From Enterocloster lavalensis (GTDB lineage Bacteria > Bacillota > Clostridia > Lachnospirales > Lachnospiraceae): a stretch of DNA of 64,000 bases. Where the stretch lies: NCBI RefSeq assembly GCF_902364025.1, contig NZ_CABJCG010000002.1, forward strand, positions 186,001 through 250,000, read 5' to 3'. Position 1 is the stretch's first letter; the number at the start of each line of letters is the position of its first letter. Below, piece by piece: positions 54,675 to 63,038 of this stretch. The translations under genes were made by a program, and so were the position numbers. The notes below the pieces were generated by a model. It was not told where the DNA came from, searched no databases, and saw only the letters and a list, made by a program, of their open reading frames with translations.

Positions 54675-56641
54675 TGAGAAAGCGCGGGGAGATCACGGTG
54701 TTTCTCACCATGATTCTGGTCTGCGTGTGGGCGCTGCTGTGCGGGCTGGTGGAAAGCGCCCGCACAGCGGGGGCGCGCTGCTACCTCCGCCAGGCGCTGG
54801 ATTCCTCCATGGACTCCCTGTTTGGCCAGTATCACAGGAAGCTGTGGGAGAGTTACCGCCTGTTGGGATTGGAATATGGGACGCTGGGCGACCTGGAGGG
54901 AGAATTTCGGGAATTTCTTGCCCCCTATCTGGAGGCGCAGAATTGGTATCCGCTGGAGGCGGGAGAGATCAGCGCCGTGGGGTTAACTGCACTGACCGAC
55001 GGGGATGGGGCGTGCCTGGAGGAGCAGATTCTGGCCTATATGAAGTACGGCCTGTTGAGCACAACCTGGGATGAGTTGAAGCCGGATGAAGCGGCAGAGC
55101 TTTTCCGGGCGGTAAAAGAGGCGGGGGCCGTTAAGGAAGCGGCCGGCGCTTACAAAGGCCATGCCAGGGAGGCGGTAAAGCTGGAGAAGGCTCTGGAACA
55201 GCTCAATGACAGTCTGGAAAAACAGCGAAAGCTGTGGGAGACCGGGGCTGAACGGCTGCGAGGCTGCGACGGGGGCGGTTTTTTGTCTCAGGCAGCCAAA
55301 TTGGACACGGAGCTGGGAAAAGTGCCTGGTTTGGTGAAGGCGTACGAAAAAAAGGCGGACGGTCTGGACCGGAAGCTGAAGGAAAGCCGGAAAGAATATG
55401 AGAGCCGGACCGGGGATTTAAGCCAGACGGTCCGGGACGGTCTGGAGGCGGAAATCCGCCAGTATGAAGCGTATACCGACCGGGATGGGGAGCGGAGACG
55501 GCAGGTTGAGGCTTTGGATGAGCTGTCACAGCAGAACCGGGAATATGTCAGGCAGGTGATGGAGGAGGCCAGGAGCGTGCAGGAATATATTGACAGCTGG
55601 GAGCCGGACGATGAGGACGAGGACGACGAGCTGGACGAGGAGGCGCTGTGGCGGCCGGTGAGAGCGCGCTGGAACGCTTATCCGGCATTGACTCTGAACG
55701 TCCAGTTTGGTATCCGGGACAAGGAGACGGAAGGATTTCTGGAGCGGGTTCAGGAGTTGATATCCGGCGATTTGCTGGCGTTGCTGCTGCCGGAAGGGGA
55801 GACTGCGTCGGAGCAGAGACCCGACTTGACGGATGCGCCCTCCGCGCTCTGCGGTTATGGGAAGAGCGGGGAGGCGGGCGGAAATTCAGCCGCCGGACTG
55901 GTGGACCGGTTGATGATTGGGGAATACGCCCTGCGGTATTTTGACTATTATGGGCGCAAACCGCTTAAGGACGGCTGCTGTGCGTATGAGACGGAATATT
56001 TACTGTTCGGACATGCCGGGGACCGGGAAAATTTATCCTCCGCTGCATCCAGGCTTCTGGCGGTGCGGGAGGGCCTTAACCTGATCCACATCCTGTCCGA
56101 TCCACAGAAACGCGGGGAGGCGGAGGCGCTGGCAGTCACAATAGCCGGGGGAACCGGCCTGCTGCCCCTGGTGGGAGTAATTAAATTTTTTATCATGGGC
56201 GTTTGGGCGCTGGGGGAGGCGGTTCTGGATGTGCGGGCTCTGTTCAACGGAGAAAAGGTTCCGTTTTTGAAAACGCAGGACAGCTGGCGCCTGGACCTGG
56301 ACGGTCTGGTGGATATGGGAAAAACGGGGGGAAATCCAGGGGAGTCATCCGGCTTCGGGCAGGGGGATAAAGGGATGGATTACAAAGGCTACCTCAGGCT
56401 GCTGCTCTTTTTTTCCATGGGACCGGAGACGGATTTCCGGATGCTGGACATGATCCAGTCCAACCTGCGCGCCGCCCAGCCGGGGTTTCGGGCGGACCAC
56501 TGTGCCCACGCGGTGGAAATGTCTGCAGTTGTTTGTGGAAAACATCTGTTTTTGACGCCCGGCGTGTGGAAAGTGGCGGCCGGAGGCGGGGAACAGCGCT
56601 ATGAGATGACCGTGGCGGTCACCGGCGGTTACGGAAAATAA
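54674..56641 (+). CDS. DUF5702 domain-containing pilus-associated protein
   Basis: 655 residues from the ATG at 54674, overlapping the pilin stop. An N-terminal membrane helix (GEITVFLTMILVCVWALLCGLVES) leads into a long extracytoplasmic region with coiled-coil segments (about 150-300, KLEKALEQLNDSLEKQRKL), an acidic run (EPDDEDEDDELDEE, about 317) and a C-terminal DUF5702 part with hydrophobic stretches (LLPLVGVIKFFIMGVWAL). It is a regular member of Firmicutes Tad operons and is probably part of the cell-surface base of the pilus. Its start region resembles TadE-type minor pilins. Confidence 0.85.
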   Translation: MRKRGEITVFLTMILVCVWALLCGLVESARTAGARCYLRQALDSSMDSLFGQYHRKLWESYRLLGLEYGTLGDLEGEFREFLAPYLEAQNWYPLEAGEISAVGLTALTDGDGACLEEQILAYMKYGLLSTTWDELKPDEAAELFRAVKEAGAVKEAAGAYKGHAREAVKLEKALEQLNDSLEKQRKLWETGAERLRGCDGGGFLSQAAKLDTELGKVPGLVKAYEKKADGLDRKLKESRKEYESRTGDLSQTVRDGLEAEIRQYEAYTDRDGERRRQVEALDELSQQNREYVRQVMEEARSVQEYIDSWEPDDEDEDDELDEEALWRPVRARWNAYPALTLNVQFGIRDKETEGFLERVQELISGDLLALLLPEGETASEQRPDLTDAPSALCGYGKSGEAGGNSAAGLVDRLMIGEYALRYFDYYGRKPLKDGCCAYETEYLLFGHAGDRENLSSAASRLLAVREGLNLIHILSDPQKRGEAEALAVTIAGGTGLLPLVGVIKFFIMGVWALGEAVLDVRALFNGEKVPFLKTQDSWRLDLDGLVDMGKTGGNPGESSGFGQGDKGMDYKGYLRLLLFFSMGPETDFRMLDMIQSNLRAAQPGFRADHCAHAVEMSAVVCGKHLFLTPGVWKVAAGGGEQRYEMTVAVTGGYGK

Positions 56642-57600
56642 TGAGCGGAAGGAGGCCGGTCATCATGCTCTTTTTTCAGGAATATCGGTGCAGGAAGCTA
56701 TCTAAAACAAAAAATAATCGCACCTCTCCAGTACGAAACTCCTTTTATTGTATGAGAATAATGCACGTTTTCCGCGAAAAAAGAGCATTATCACCGGCCT
56801 CACGGCCGTTGTCAAATTCTGCGGACGGCTCTCTGGCTCTGGAAGCCGCCCTGACGCTCACCCTGTTTCTCTTTGCCTGCGTCTGCCTGGCGGCCCCGAT
56901 CAAGCTGTTTGACCAGCAGCGCAAAATTCAGGGAGCGCTGGAGCAGGCGGGGGAGGACCTGAGCCGATACGCCTATGTGAAATACTGTCTGGATAAAGGG
57001 GATGGGGAGGTAGAATGCGGGGACGACATCGCCTCTATTCTGACCATCGGTTATGTGCGGCAGAAGGTAATGTCCGTGGTGGACCAGCGGATGATCCGGC
57101 AGGTGTCCCTGGTAGAATCGCGGATTCTCGAAGATGATATGATCTGTCTGCGCGTCAGCTATCGTTTTTATCTGCCGGTGGCATTTCCGGGGATAAGCAG
57201 TATTCCGATGGAGGCGGTCTGCGTAAGGAGGGCCTGGACCGGGGCGGAGGGAGGGCGTCACAGCGCGTCCGGAGCCAGCGGGGAGGTAGAGGACCCGATT
57301 GTCTATGTGGGAAAGGGCTCCACGCGCTATCACCTCAGCGCCCGGTGCCATTATCTGCACAATAATCTGCAGGCGGTGGGCAGCGGGGAGGTGAGCGGTT
57401 TACGCAACGCGGAGGGAGGAAGATATTCCCCCTGCAAGCGGTGTGTCAGTGGAACGCCGGGCGGGACCGTATATGTCATGCCCAGCGGCAGCAGTTACCA
57501 CACGTCCCCGGACTGTACGGCGATTGTGGCCTATGTCCGGGCAGTGCGCAAGTCAACAGTGGCGTATCTGGGCGCCTGTTCTTATTGCGGAAGGGAGTAA
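56641..57600 (+). CDS. TadE-like protein with two C-terminal YH-C...CxxC motifs
   Basis: 319 residues if it starts at the ATG at 56641, which overlaps the DUF5702 stop (TAATG). Residues 5-53 come from a MITE-like element, so the true start may be an ATG inside it (56752 or 56761). After it come a TadE-like helix (GSLALEAALTLTLFLFACVC), a pseudopilin domain, and two repeated motifs: YHLSARCHYL with CKRC, and YHTSPDCTAI with CSYC. This YHxxxC...CxxC plan is known from Ada-like metal-binding motifs on exported nucleases and DNA-uptake proteins. Confidence 0.78.
   Translation: MSGRRPVIMLFFQEYRCRKLSKTKNNRTSPVRNSFYCMRIMHVFREKRALSPASRPLSNSADGSLALEAALTLTLFLFACVCLAAPIKLFDQQRKIQGALEQAGEDLSRYAYVKYCLDKGDGEVECGDDIASILTIGYVRQKVMSVVDQRMIRQVSLVESRILEDDMICLRVSYRFYLPVAFPGISSIPMEAVCVRRAWTGAEGGRHSASGASGEVEDPIVYVGKGSTRYHLSARCHYLHNNLQAVGSGEVSGLRNAEGGRYSPCKRCVSGTPGGTVYVMPSGSSYHTSPDCTAIVAYVRAVRKSTVAYLGACSYCGRE
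56654..56799 (+). mobile_element. MITE-like palindromic element inside the TadE-like gene
   Basis: The ends GGCCGGTCATCATGCTCTTT (from 56654) and AAAGAGCATTATCACCGGCC (to 56799) are inverted repeats; over 24 bp they match at 22 positions. The inner 98 bp is AT-rich, unlike its neighbours. GGCC occurs at both ends and may be a target duplication. The reading frame runs through the element, which supplies about 48 residues at the N-terminus of the TadE-like protein. No transposase is present, so it would move in trans. Confidence 0.6.
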
Positions 57601-57606
57601 AGAAAA

Positions 57607-58095
57607 ATGAATACACAGTGGGGAATGTGGATCAGCGGAATCATGAGGCTGGCATTTCTTGTCTACCTGATAACCGCGGCCTGGCAGGATTTTAGGTATC
57701 GGTCCATCCGCTTCTATGTTTTTGCCGGATTTGGCATCGCGGGGGGCGTGCTGCGGTTTACGTTTCTCTGTATGGAGTGCAGCATTCCGGGAAGCTGGCA
57801 GCCGGCGGTGGCGGATACGGTTATGGCGCTGGGAATCGGCGGCGGCCTGCTGGTTTTGTCGGTTCTGACCCGGCAGGCTGTGGGGGCGGGGGACGGCTGG
57901 TTCTTCGTGGTGTCCGCCCTCTATCTGGGGTTCTGGAAAAATGTGCTGCTATTAGCCGGAGGGCTTCTCATCTGCTTTTGTTACTGCTCCGGCCTGTTGG
58001 TCTGGGGCAGACTGCACAGGGTATCCGTGAGAAAACGCAAGATTCCGTTTCTGCCATTTTTGATCCCTGTTTGCCTGGGGATTGTGCGCCTGTGA
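57607..58095 (+). CDS. tadV: A24 prepilin peptidase of the Tad operon (TadV-like)
   Basis: 162 residues with about five membrane segments. The two catalytic aspartates are in TAAWQDFRYRSIR (near 27) and GAGDGWFF (near 98). It should cleave the Flp pilin and TadE-like proteins. The last 4 nt overlap the GTG start of the next gene (GTGA). The second motif, GAGDGW, differs from the common GxGDxKL. Confidence 0.87.
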   Translation: MNTQWGMWISGIMRLAFLVYLITAAWQDFRYRSIRFYVFAGFGIAGGVLRFTFLCMECSIPGSWQPAVADTVMALGIGGGLLVLSVLTRQAVGAGDGWFFVVSALYLGFWKNVLLLAGGLLICFCYCSGLLVWGRLHRVSVRKRKIPFLPFLIPVCLGIVRL

Positions 58096-58466
58096 GGGGC
58101 AGGCGGTATTCCGGCAGCTATACCGTGGAGGCGGCCTGGGTGAGCGCGGTGGTGATTTTGGCGGTCGTTACCACAATTCAGGCAGCGTACGGTCTGCGGG
58201 GGCGAGTGGTGCAGGCCATGGTGCTGCACGAGGCGGTGGAGACCGCCAGGCATGAGAAAGGCCTGACGGCCCAGGAGGTGCAGACACGCTTCGAGCGCAC
58301 AGGCGTGCGGCTTGAGCTGAAGGAGCGCGGCGGGATCATAGACGGGCAGGCGGCGGCAGACCGGTGGGAGGTCAGAATACAGAGCACAAAATTCAGGCCG
58401 GAGGAATTTCTGCGCAGGATAACGCTGCTGGAACAGCTGGAGGAGGGCAATGGAGGTTCACTATAA
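58092..58466 (+). CDS. TadE-like minor pseudopilin
   Basis: 124 residues from a GTG at 58092 that overlaps the peptidase stop (GTGA). It begins with a short leader and SYTVEAAWVSAVVILAVVT, the hydrophobic TadE helix with Glu at position 5. The rest is a small extracytoplasmic domain (VVQAMVLHEAVETARHEKG and later DRWEVRIQSTKF). It overlaps the FHA gene by 17 nt. An ATG-only gene caller would miss this start. Confidence 0.8.
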   Translation: MRGRRYSGSYTVEAAWVSAVVILAVVTTIQAAYGLRGRVVQAMVLHEAVETARHEKGLTAQEVQTRFERTGVRLELKERGGIIDGQAAADRWEVRIQSTKFRPEEFLRRITLLEQLEEGNGGSL

Positions 58467-59886
58467 GAGAGAGATGAAGCACAATTACCTGATTGTGGAG
58501 CCGGACGAGGGGAATAAGCCGGGATATGAGGCGCGGATGCTGCTGAATAATGCAGTGGAGGGCCTTCTCCGTTTTCATATTAAGTATATGGACGAGCGTC
58601 AGAGCTATTATTATGACATTACATCCATGCAGCCCCTTGGACGGATTTTGCAGAACCGTTTTATCGACCGTGGGGAGATTTGCCAGCTGCTGATTCAGCT
58701 TCATGTGGCGCTCAGGCGTATGGAAGAATACCTGCTCTCGGAGGACGGCCTGCTCCTGGATCCGGATTACATCTATGTGGAGCCGGAGGGCTTCAGAACC
58801 GGTCTGTGCCTGGTGCCGGGCATGGCTGGGAACTTTCCGGACCGTCTGAGCCGGTTGCTGCAATATCTGATGAAAAAGGTAGACCACAGGGACAAGGAAT
58901 GCGTTGTGCTGGCTTATGGATTGTACCAGGAGAGCCTTAAAGAGAATTTCAGCGTGGAGGATCTTATGAAGCTGGTGCAGCGGGAGGGCAGGACCGTGGA
59001 AGCCTCCGCCCCTGCCACACCGGCCACAGATTTTGATCCGCATTGGGAGCAGGGAGGAGGCATAGATGCGTCCGGTCGGCAGCGGCAGAGCTGGGATGAA
59101 GGGGGAGACAGAGCGGCAGGAGGGGCAGGGCCCGGAGAACGGGAGCGGAGGTTTGAATCGGGGGAAAATGCCGGTGAGCCTGGGGTGAAGTGGGCAGAGG
59201 CGCGGGAAGGCGAGGCCCAAAAGACAGGCACGAGCGTACCGCTGTTTCTTCGCCTGGTGTTGAAGCAGCTTGTTGTGATCAGCCTGATTGCCGTCGGAGC
59301 GCCCGCTTTTCTTTGGTTTATAAAGGGACCGTCGGCAGTCGGGCGTTTCCGGCTTCTTTGGCTGGTTCTTCCGGCTGCCGCCCTGTTTTTGAGCGCGGTG
59401 GGAGATATTGTTTATGTTGTATTTGGAAAACGGACCGCGGGAGAAGCGCCCCGGGAAATGAACGGGAAAGCGTTGCCCAGTCGTTGGGAGATTCCGGAGG
59501 AGGAGCCGGAGCCGGAAAAGGAGGCCGGCAGACAGGAGCCGGAAGCGGAGGAGGAATTTCAGACCACGCTGCTGGCCGGACGGGCGGAGAGCGGGCTGGT
59601 GAGGCGGCTGGAGCCGAGGGAGGAGAAGATGGAGGACATTTTGATTCCATATTTTCCATTTATCATTGGAAAACATGAGGAATTGGTGGATTACGTTTTA
59701 AACCGCAGTACGGTGAGCCGGCTTCATGTTCGAATTGATCGGGAAGGGGAGGAGTATCGGATTACGGATTTAAACTCCACCAACGGTACCATGGTGGGGG
59801 GACGTCTGCTGGAGGCCAACGAAACAGCCGGCATTTGTACCGGTGATGAGATTTGCATAGCCGATCTGTATTTTACGTTCCGATAA
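58450..59886 (+). CDS. DUF6382 protein with C-terminal FHA domain
   Basis: 478 residues. The N-terminal DUF6382 region (about 5-185; HNYLIVEPDEGNKPGYEARM) is followed by a Gly/Arg/Glu-rich linker, two membrane helices (about 275-325), an acidic linker, and a FHA domain (about 395-478) with SRLHVRI and LNSTNGTMVGG, the phosphothreonine-binding residues. The topology puts both end domains in the cytoplasm. FHA proteins bind phosphothreonine, so Ser/Thr kinase signalling may act on the pilus machine. It ends the operon. Confidence 0.85.
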   Translation: MEVHYKREMKHNYLIVEPDEGNKPGYEARMLLNNAVEGLLRFHIKYMDERQSYYYDITSMQPLGRILQNRFIDRGEICQLLIQLHVALRRMEEYLLSEDGLLLDPDYIYVEPEGFRTGLCLVPGMAGNFPDRLSRLLQYLMKKVDHRDKECVVLAYGLYQESLKENFSVEDLMKLVQREGRTVEASAPATPATDFDPHWEQGGGIDASGRQRQSWDEGGDRAAGGAGPGERERRFESGENAGEPGVKWAEAREGEAQKTGTSVPLFLRLVLKQLVVISLIAVGAPAFLWFIKGPSAVGRFRLLWLVLPAAALFLSAVGDIVYVVFGKRTAGEAPREMNGKALPSRWEIPEEEPEPEKEAGRQEPEAEEEFQTTLLAGRAESGLVRRLEPREEKMEDILIPYFPFIIGKHEELVDYVLNRSTVSRLHVRIDREGEEYRITDLNSTNGTMVGGRLLEANETAGICTGDEICIADLYFTFR

Positions 59887-59970
59887 AGCGAATAATGAAC
59901 GTTTGAAGCTTAACTTTAGGCATTTATATACATTTATTTATAAAATTTGATCATAAATATAGTATATGTG

Positions 59971-59999
59971 TTTACATAAAATGCGACCTATGATATAAT
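59971..59999 (+). promoter_or_regulatory. promoter of the rhomboid/HIT genes
   Basis: TTTACA (59971-59976), a 17-nt spacer and a perfect TATAAT (59994-59999). The rest of the 240-nt gap is AT-rich and has no gene that I can support. The rhomboid GTG start lies about 125 nt after the start site. Confidence 0.75.
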
Positions 60000-60129
60000 A
60001 AAAAATTATGGAACAATAAGTTGGTTACATTGAGTTTCTCCCGAAAACAGGAAAGATTATGTTGTGACCTCTTAACAGTTGGAAAGTTTTATGATAATAT
60101 AAAAACAATTTGGAATGCGAGGATGAGAT

Positions 60130-60741
60130 GTGAGGGTTTATGGCCGGAAGACTGCCTATGTGAATACGGCGATTATTATCATAAATGTTCTGTGTTTCCT
60201 GTATCTGGAATTACAGGGTTCTACGGAAAATGCGGGGTTCATGCTGGCACACGGTGCCATGTTTGCACCCCTTGTCGTGGACCATGGACAGTATTACCGT
60301 CTGGTAACATCTGTTTTTATGCATTTCGGCGTCAGTCACCTGATGAATAATATGCTGGTATTGTTTGTACTTGGGGACAATCTGGAGCGGGCCCTGGGAC
60401 ATGTAAAATATCTGATTTTCTACCTGCTCTGTGGAGTCGGAGCAAACCTTGTTTCTATGACCGTCAATCTTATGACGGGCAGCCTGTCAGTGGGAGCAGG
60501 CGCCTCGGGAGCAATCTTCGGGGTGGTCGGGGGGCTGGTGTATGCGGTCGGAGTGAATCGGGGGAGACTTGAAGACCTGACCAGCCGGCAGTTGGGCGTT
60601 ATGATTCTGCTCACACTGTACCACGGATTCACCAGTATGAATATCGATAACGCAGCGCACATCGGTGGGCTGGCGGCCGGTATTTTACTAGGTATCTTAT
60701 TATATCGGAAACCCAGGCGTTACATGGGCTACGGTATATGA
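60130..60741 (+). CDS. rhomboid family intramembrane serine protease
   Basis: 203 residues from a GTG start. Six hydrophobic segments. Catalytic Ser in GAGASGAIFG and catalytic His in DNAAHIGGLAAG, with the conserved HLMNNM earlier. Rhomboids cut single-pass membrane proteins inside the bilayer. The GTG has a GAGGATGAG-type site, and no better start is seen. Confidence 0.92.
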   Translation: MRVYGRKTAYVNTAIIIINVLCFLYLELQGSTENAGFMLAHGAMFAPLVVDHGQYYRLVTSVFMHFGVSHLMNNMLVLFVLGDNLERALGHVKYLIFYLLCGVGANLVSMTVNLMTGSLSVGAGASGAIFGVVGGLVYAVGVNRGRLEDLTSRQLGVMILLTLYHGFTSMNIDNAAHIGGLAAGILLGILLYRKPRRYMGYGI

Positions 60742-60793
60742 AGATAAAAAACCTACATGCCATCGTGCAGGGGAAGAAAAGGAGGAGATTAAC

Positions 60794-61210
60794 ATGGTGG
60801 ATGAATCGTGCATATTTTGCAAAATAGCCAATGGCGAGATTCCATCGTCCACGCTATACGAAGACGGCGATTTTCGTGTAATACTGGACCTGGGGCCTGC
60901 GTCAAAAGGCCATGCCCTGATTCTGCCAAAAAGTCATTTTAAGGATGTGTGTGAACTGGATGGAACAATAGCGGCAAAGGTACTACCGCTCGGCGCCAGG
61001 ATTGGCACGGCGATGAAAAAATCGCTGGGCTGCGCAGGTTTTAACCTGGTCCAAAACAACGGTGAAGCGGCTGGACAAACAGTATTCCATTTCCACGTAC
61101 ACGTGATTCCGCGCTATGAAGGCGGACCTGCGATTGCTGGCTGGACACCAGGACAAGCATCGCCGGAAGAATTAGCTGAGACGGCAGAGCTGATAAAGAA
61201 CAGCCTGTGA
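60794..61210 (+). CDS. HIT family (histidine triad) hydrolase
   Basis: 138 residues. The zinc-finger-like start CIFCKIANGEIPSS and the triad HFHVHVIPRYEG near residue 97 are those of HinT-type nucleoside phosphoramidases. It follows the rhomboid gene by 52 nt with AAAAGGAGG at good distance. Confidence 0.94.
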   Translation: MVDESCIFCKIANGEIPSSTLYEDGDFRVILDLGPASKGHALILPKSHFKDVCELDGTIAAKVLPLGARIGTAMKKSLGCAGFNLVQNNGEAAGQTVFHFHVHVIPRYEGGPAIAGWTPGQASPEELAETAELIKNSL

Positions 61211-61253
61211 CAGAGTCCGGCACAGGACTTAAAATTGAACGGTGGGCAGGAGA

Positions 61254-61799
61254 ATGGATTTCGAAGACAAGATGCATAGACAACAGTTTGAAGAGATGTA
61301 TAATCAGTATCAGACACCCTTAAGGAAGCTCGCATACCGGTACAATGTGCCGGTTGATGACATTGAAGATATGGTACACGATACATTTCTCTCATACGCG
61401 CGTTCCGATTATTCGCTGGAATTGCCGCCGGATGAGATGCGCAAACTGTTGAGCAGAATACTGAAGAATCGCTGCATTGATTTTCATCGCAGCGCAAAAC
61501 GGCGTAATTGTTACAGTATCGATGATGACGGATACTACAGGGAAGAAATATTTGTAAATGAAAAGGAAGAACCCCTGATCGATGGGATTATCAGCAAAGA
61601 GAAGTGCCGTGCACTTATGAACGAGCTTGAAAATCTTCCGATGAACTGGCGGGAAGTCGCCAAGTTGAAACTGATTGAAGGACGGCCAACCGATGAAGTA
61701 TGCCGCCTCCTGAATATTTCAGAGAAGGCGTGTTACTCCAGGGTCAGCCGCATCCGCAAGTACCTTCAAAAGCTGATTAAGGACGAAAATTGGCCGTAA
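61254..61799 (+). CDS. ECF-like sigma-70 family factor
   Basis: About 181 residues. Sigma region 2 is seen in MYNQYQTPLRKLAYRYNVP with DIEDMVHDTFL, and region 4 in LPMNWREVAKLKLIEG followed by the helix-turn-helix TDEVCRLLNISEKACYSRVS. The ATG at 61254 is next to AGGAG; a GTG at 61242 and an ATG at 61272 are other choices. A likely partner is the membrane protein at 63039, across the opposing murG gene. Confidence 0.85.
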   Translation: MDFEDKMHRQQFEEMYNQYQTPLRKLAYRYNVPVDDIEDMVHDTFLSYARSDYSLELPPDEMRKLLSRILKNRCIDFHRSAKRRNCYSIDDDGYYREEIFVNEKEEPLIDGIISKEKCRALMNELENLPMNWREVAKLKLIEGRPTDEVCRLLNISEKACYSRVSRIRKYLQKLIKDENWP

Positions 61800-61804
61800 A
61801 CATT

Positions 61805-61847
61805 GCTGCGCAGGCAGTTTCAAATTACTTCTGAGAGCCTGCGCAGC
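61805..61847. terminator. terminator overlapping the 3' end of murG
   Basis: GCTGCGCAGGC (61805-61815) pairs with GCCTGCGCAGC (61837-61847) around a loop that contains the murG stop codon. It lies between the convergent sigma factor (+) and murG (-) genes. Short T-runs limit confidence. Confidence 0.6.
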
Positions 61848-62898
61848 TTTCAATCAGCGAGATTACAGTGTCCACCGCATTGCTCAGCTTGCTCTGTTCC
61901 ATGGCTGAGATATAGGCGGAACGCTCCTTGTACAGGGAGGTAATTGCCTCGTACAGGGAATCCTCGGTGATCATTTCCTCCTCCAGCACTTTGCTGAAGC
62001 CCTGCTTGGCAAAGGAGTTGGCGTTGAGAATCTGGTCTCCGCGGCTGGCGGCGGCGGACAGAGGAATCAGCAGGTTGGGCTTGCGCAGGGCCAGAATTTC
62101 ACAGATGGAGTTTGCACCGGCTCTGGAGACGATCAGGTCCGCAGCGGCGAAGAGATGCTTCAGCGGCGCATCCACATATTCATACTGTACATATCCGGCG
62201 GTTCCAATCAGACCTTCGTCGAGATTGCCTTTTCCGCAGATATGTATCATCTGGAAATCGGGCAGCAGCCGGGGCAGGATTTTGCGCACGGCTGTGTTGA
62301 CGGTAACAGAGCCCAGGCTTCCGCCAATTACCAGAATGACCGGCTTACCGGCGGAGAGATGGGTATAGGAAAGACCGGATAAACGGTCGCCGCGAAGCAG
62401 CTCGGCGCGGATAGGAGAGCCGGTGAGTACGGCCTTGTCCGCGGGCAGATATTTTAAGGTCTCGGGGAAATTGCAGCAGACCTTGGCGGCGGACGGGATG
62501 CAGATTTTGTTTGCCAGTCCCGGCGTCATGTCGGATTCATGGATAATCACCGGCACCTTGTGGTGCTTGGCGGCCAATACCACCGGCACGGACACAAAAC
62601 CGCCCTTGGAGAATACCACGTCCGGTTTGTAGCGTTTTACAAGCTTCATCGCCTCAGCGTAGCCTTTCAGCACCCGGAACGGATCGGTGAAGTTTTTTAT
62701 ATCAAAATAACGGCGGAGCTTTCCTGAGGAAATGCCGTCGTAGGGAACGCCGGCGTCTTCGATCAGCTTGCGCTCGATGCCCTGGTAGGAGCCGATGTAG
62801 TGGATTTCATAGCCGAGATCCCGAAGCGTTGGAATCAGGGCCAAATTGGGTGTCACATGACCAGCGGTACCTCCGCCAGTCAATATAATTTTTTTCAT
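61825..62898 (-). CDS. murG: MurG glycosyltransferase
   Basis: 357 residues. N-terminal nucleotide-binding-fold motif LTGGGTAGHVTPN, the membrane-contact segment SVPVVLAAK, and the C-terminal UDP-GlcNAc site IGGSLGSVTVN and RAGANSICEIL. It adds GlcNAc to undecaprenyl-PP-MurNAc-pentapeptide to make lipid II. It stands alone, away from the usual division-wall gene cluster, as seen in many Lachnospiraceae. Confidence 0.93.
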   Translation of the reverse strand: MKKIILTGGGTAGHVTPNLALIPTLRDLGYEIHYIGSYQGIERKLIEDAGVPYDGISSGKLRRYFDIKNFTDPFRVLKGYAEAMKLVKRYKPDVVFSKGGFVSVPVVLAAKHHKVPVIIHESDMTPGLANKICIPSAAKVCCNFPETLKYLPADKAVLTGSPIRAELLRGDRLSGLSYTHLSAGKPVILVIGGSLGSVTVNTAVRKILPRLLPDFQMIHICGKGNLDEGLIGTAGYVQYEYVDAPLKHLFAAADLIVSRAGANSICEILALRKPNLLIPLSAAASRGDQILNANSFAKQGFSKVLEEEMITEDSLYEAITSLYKERSAYISAMEQSKLSNAVDTVISLIESCAGSQK

Positions 62899-62958
62899 AA
62901 AAACCTCCTGAAAAATTTACATGGAGAGGGGAAAAACTATTTTCCATGCGTTATATTA

Positions 62959-62989
62959 TTATAGTAAGCGGAAAATATAAAAAGTCAAC
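62959..62989 (-). promoter_or_regulatory. candidate murG promoter
   Basis: On the minus strand TTGACT (62989-62984) and TATAAT (62964-62959) are separated by 19 nt, somewhat long but AT-rich. It lies about 60 nt upstream of the murG start. Confidence 0.45.
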
Positions 62990-63038
62990 CCTAAAGCAAG
63001 AGGGAAGTTAAGGAGAATTTTATTGACAGAGGTGCCCA

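Noticed and set aside
57777..58091. Upstream 105 codons of the open frame that ends at 58466
   Set aside because: They overlap the prepilin peptidase in another frame; the TadE-like gene starts at the GTG at 58092.
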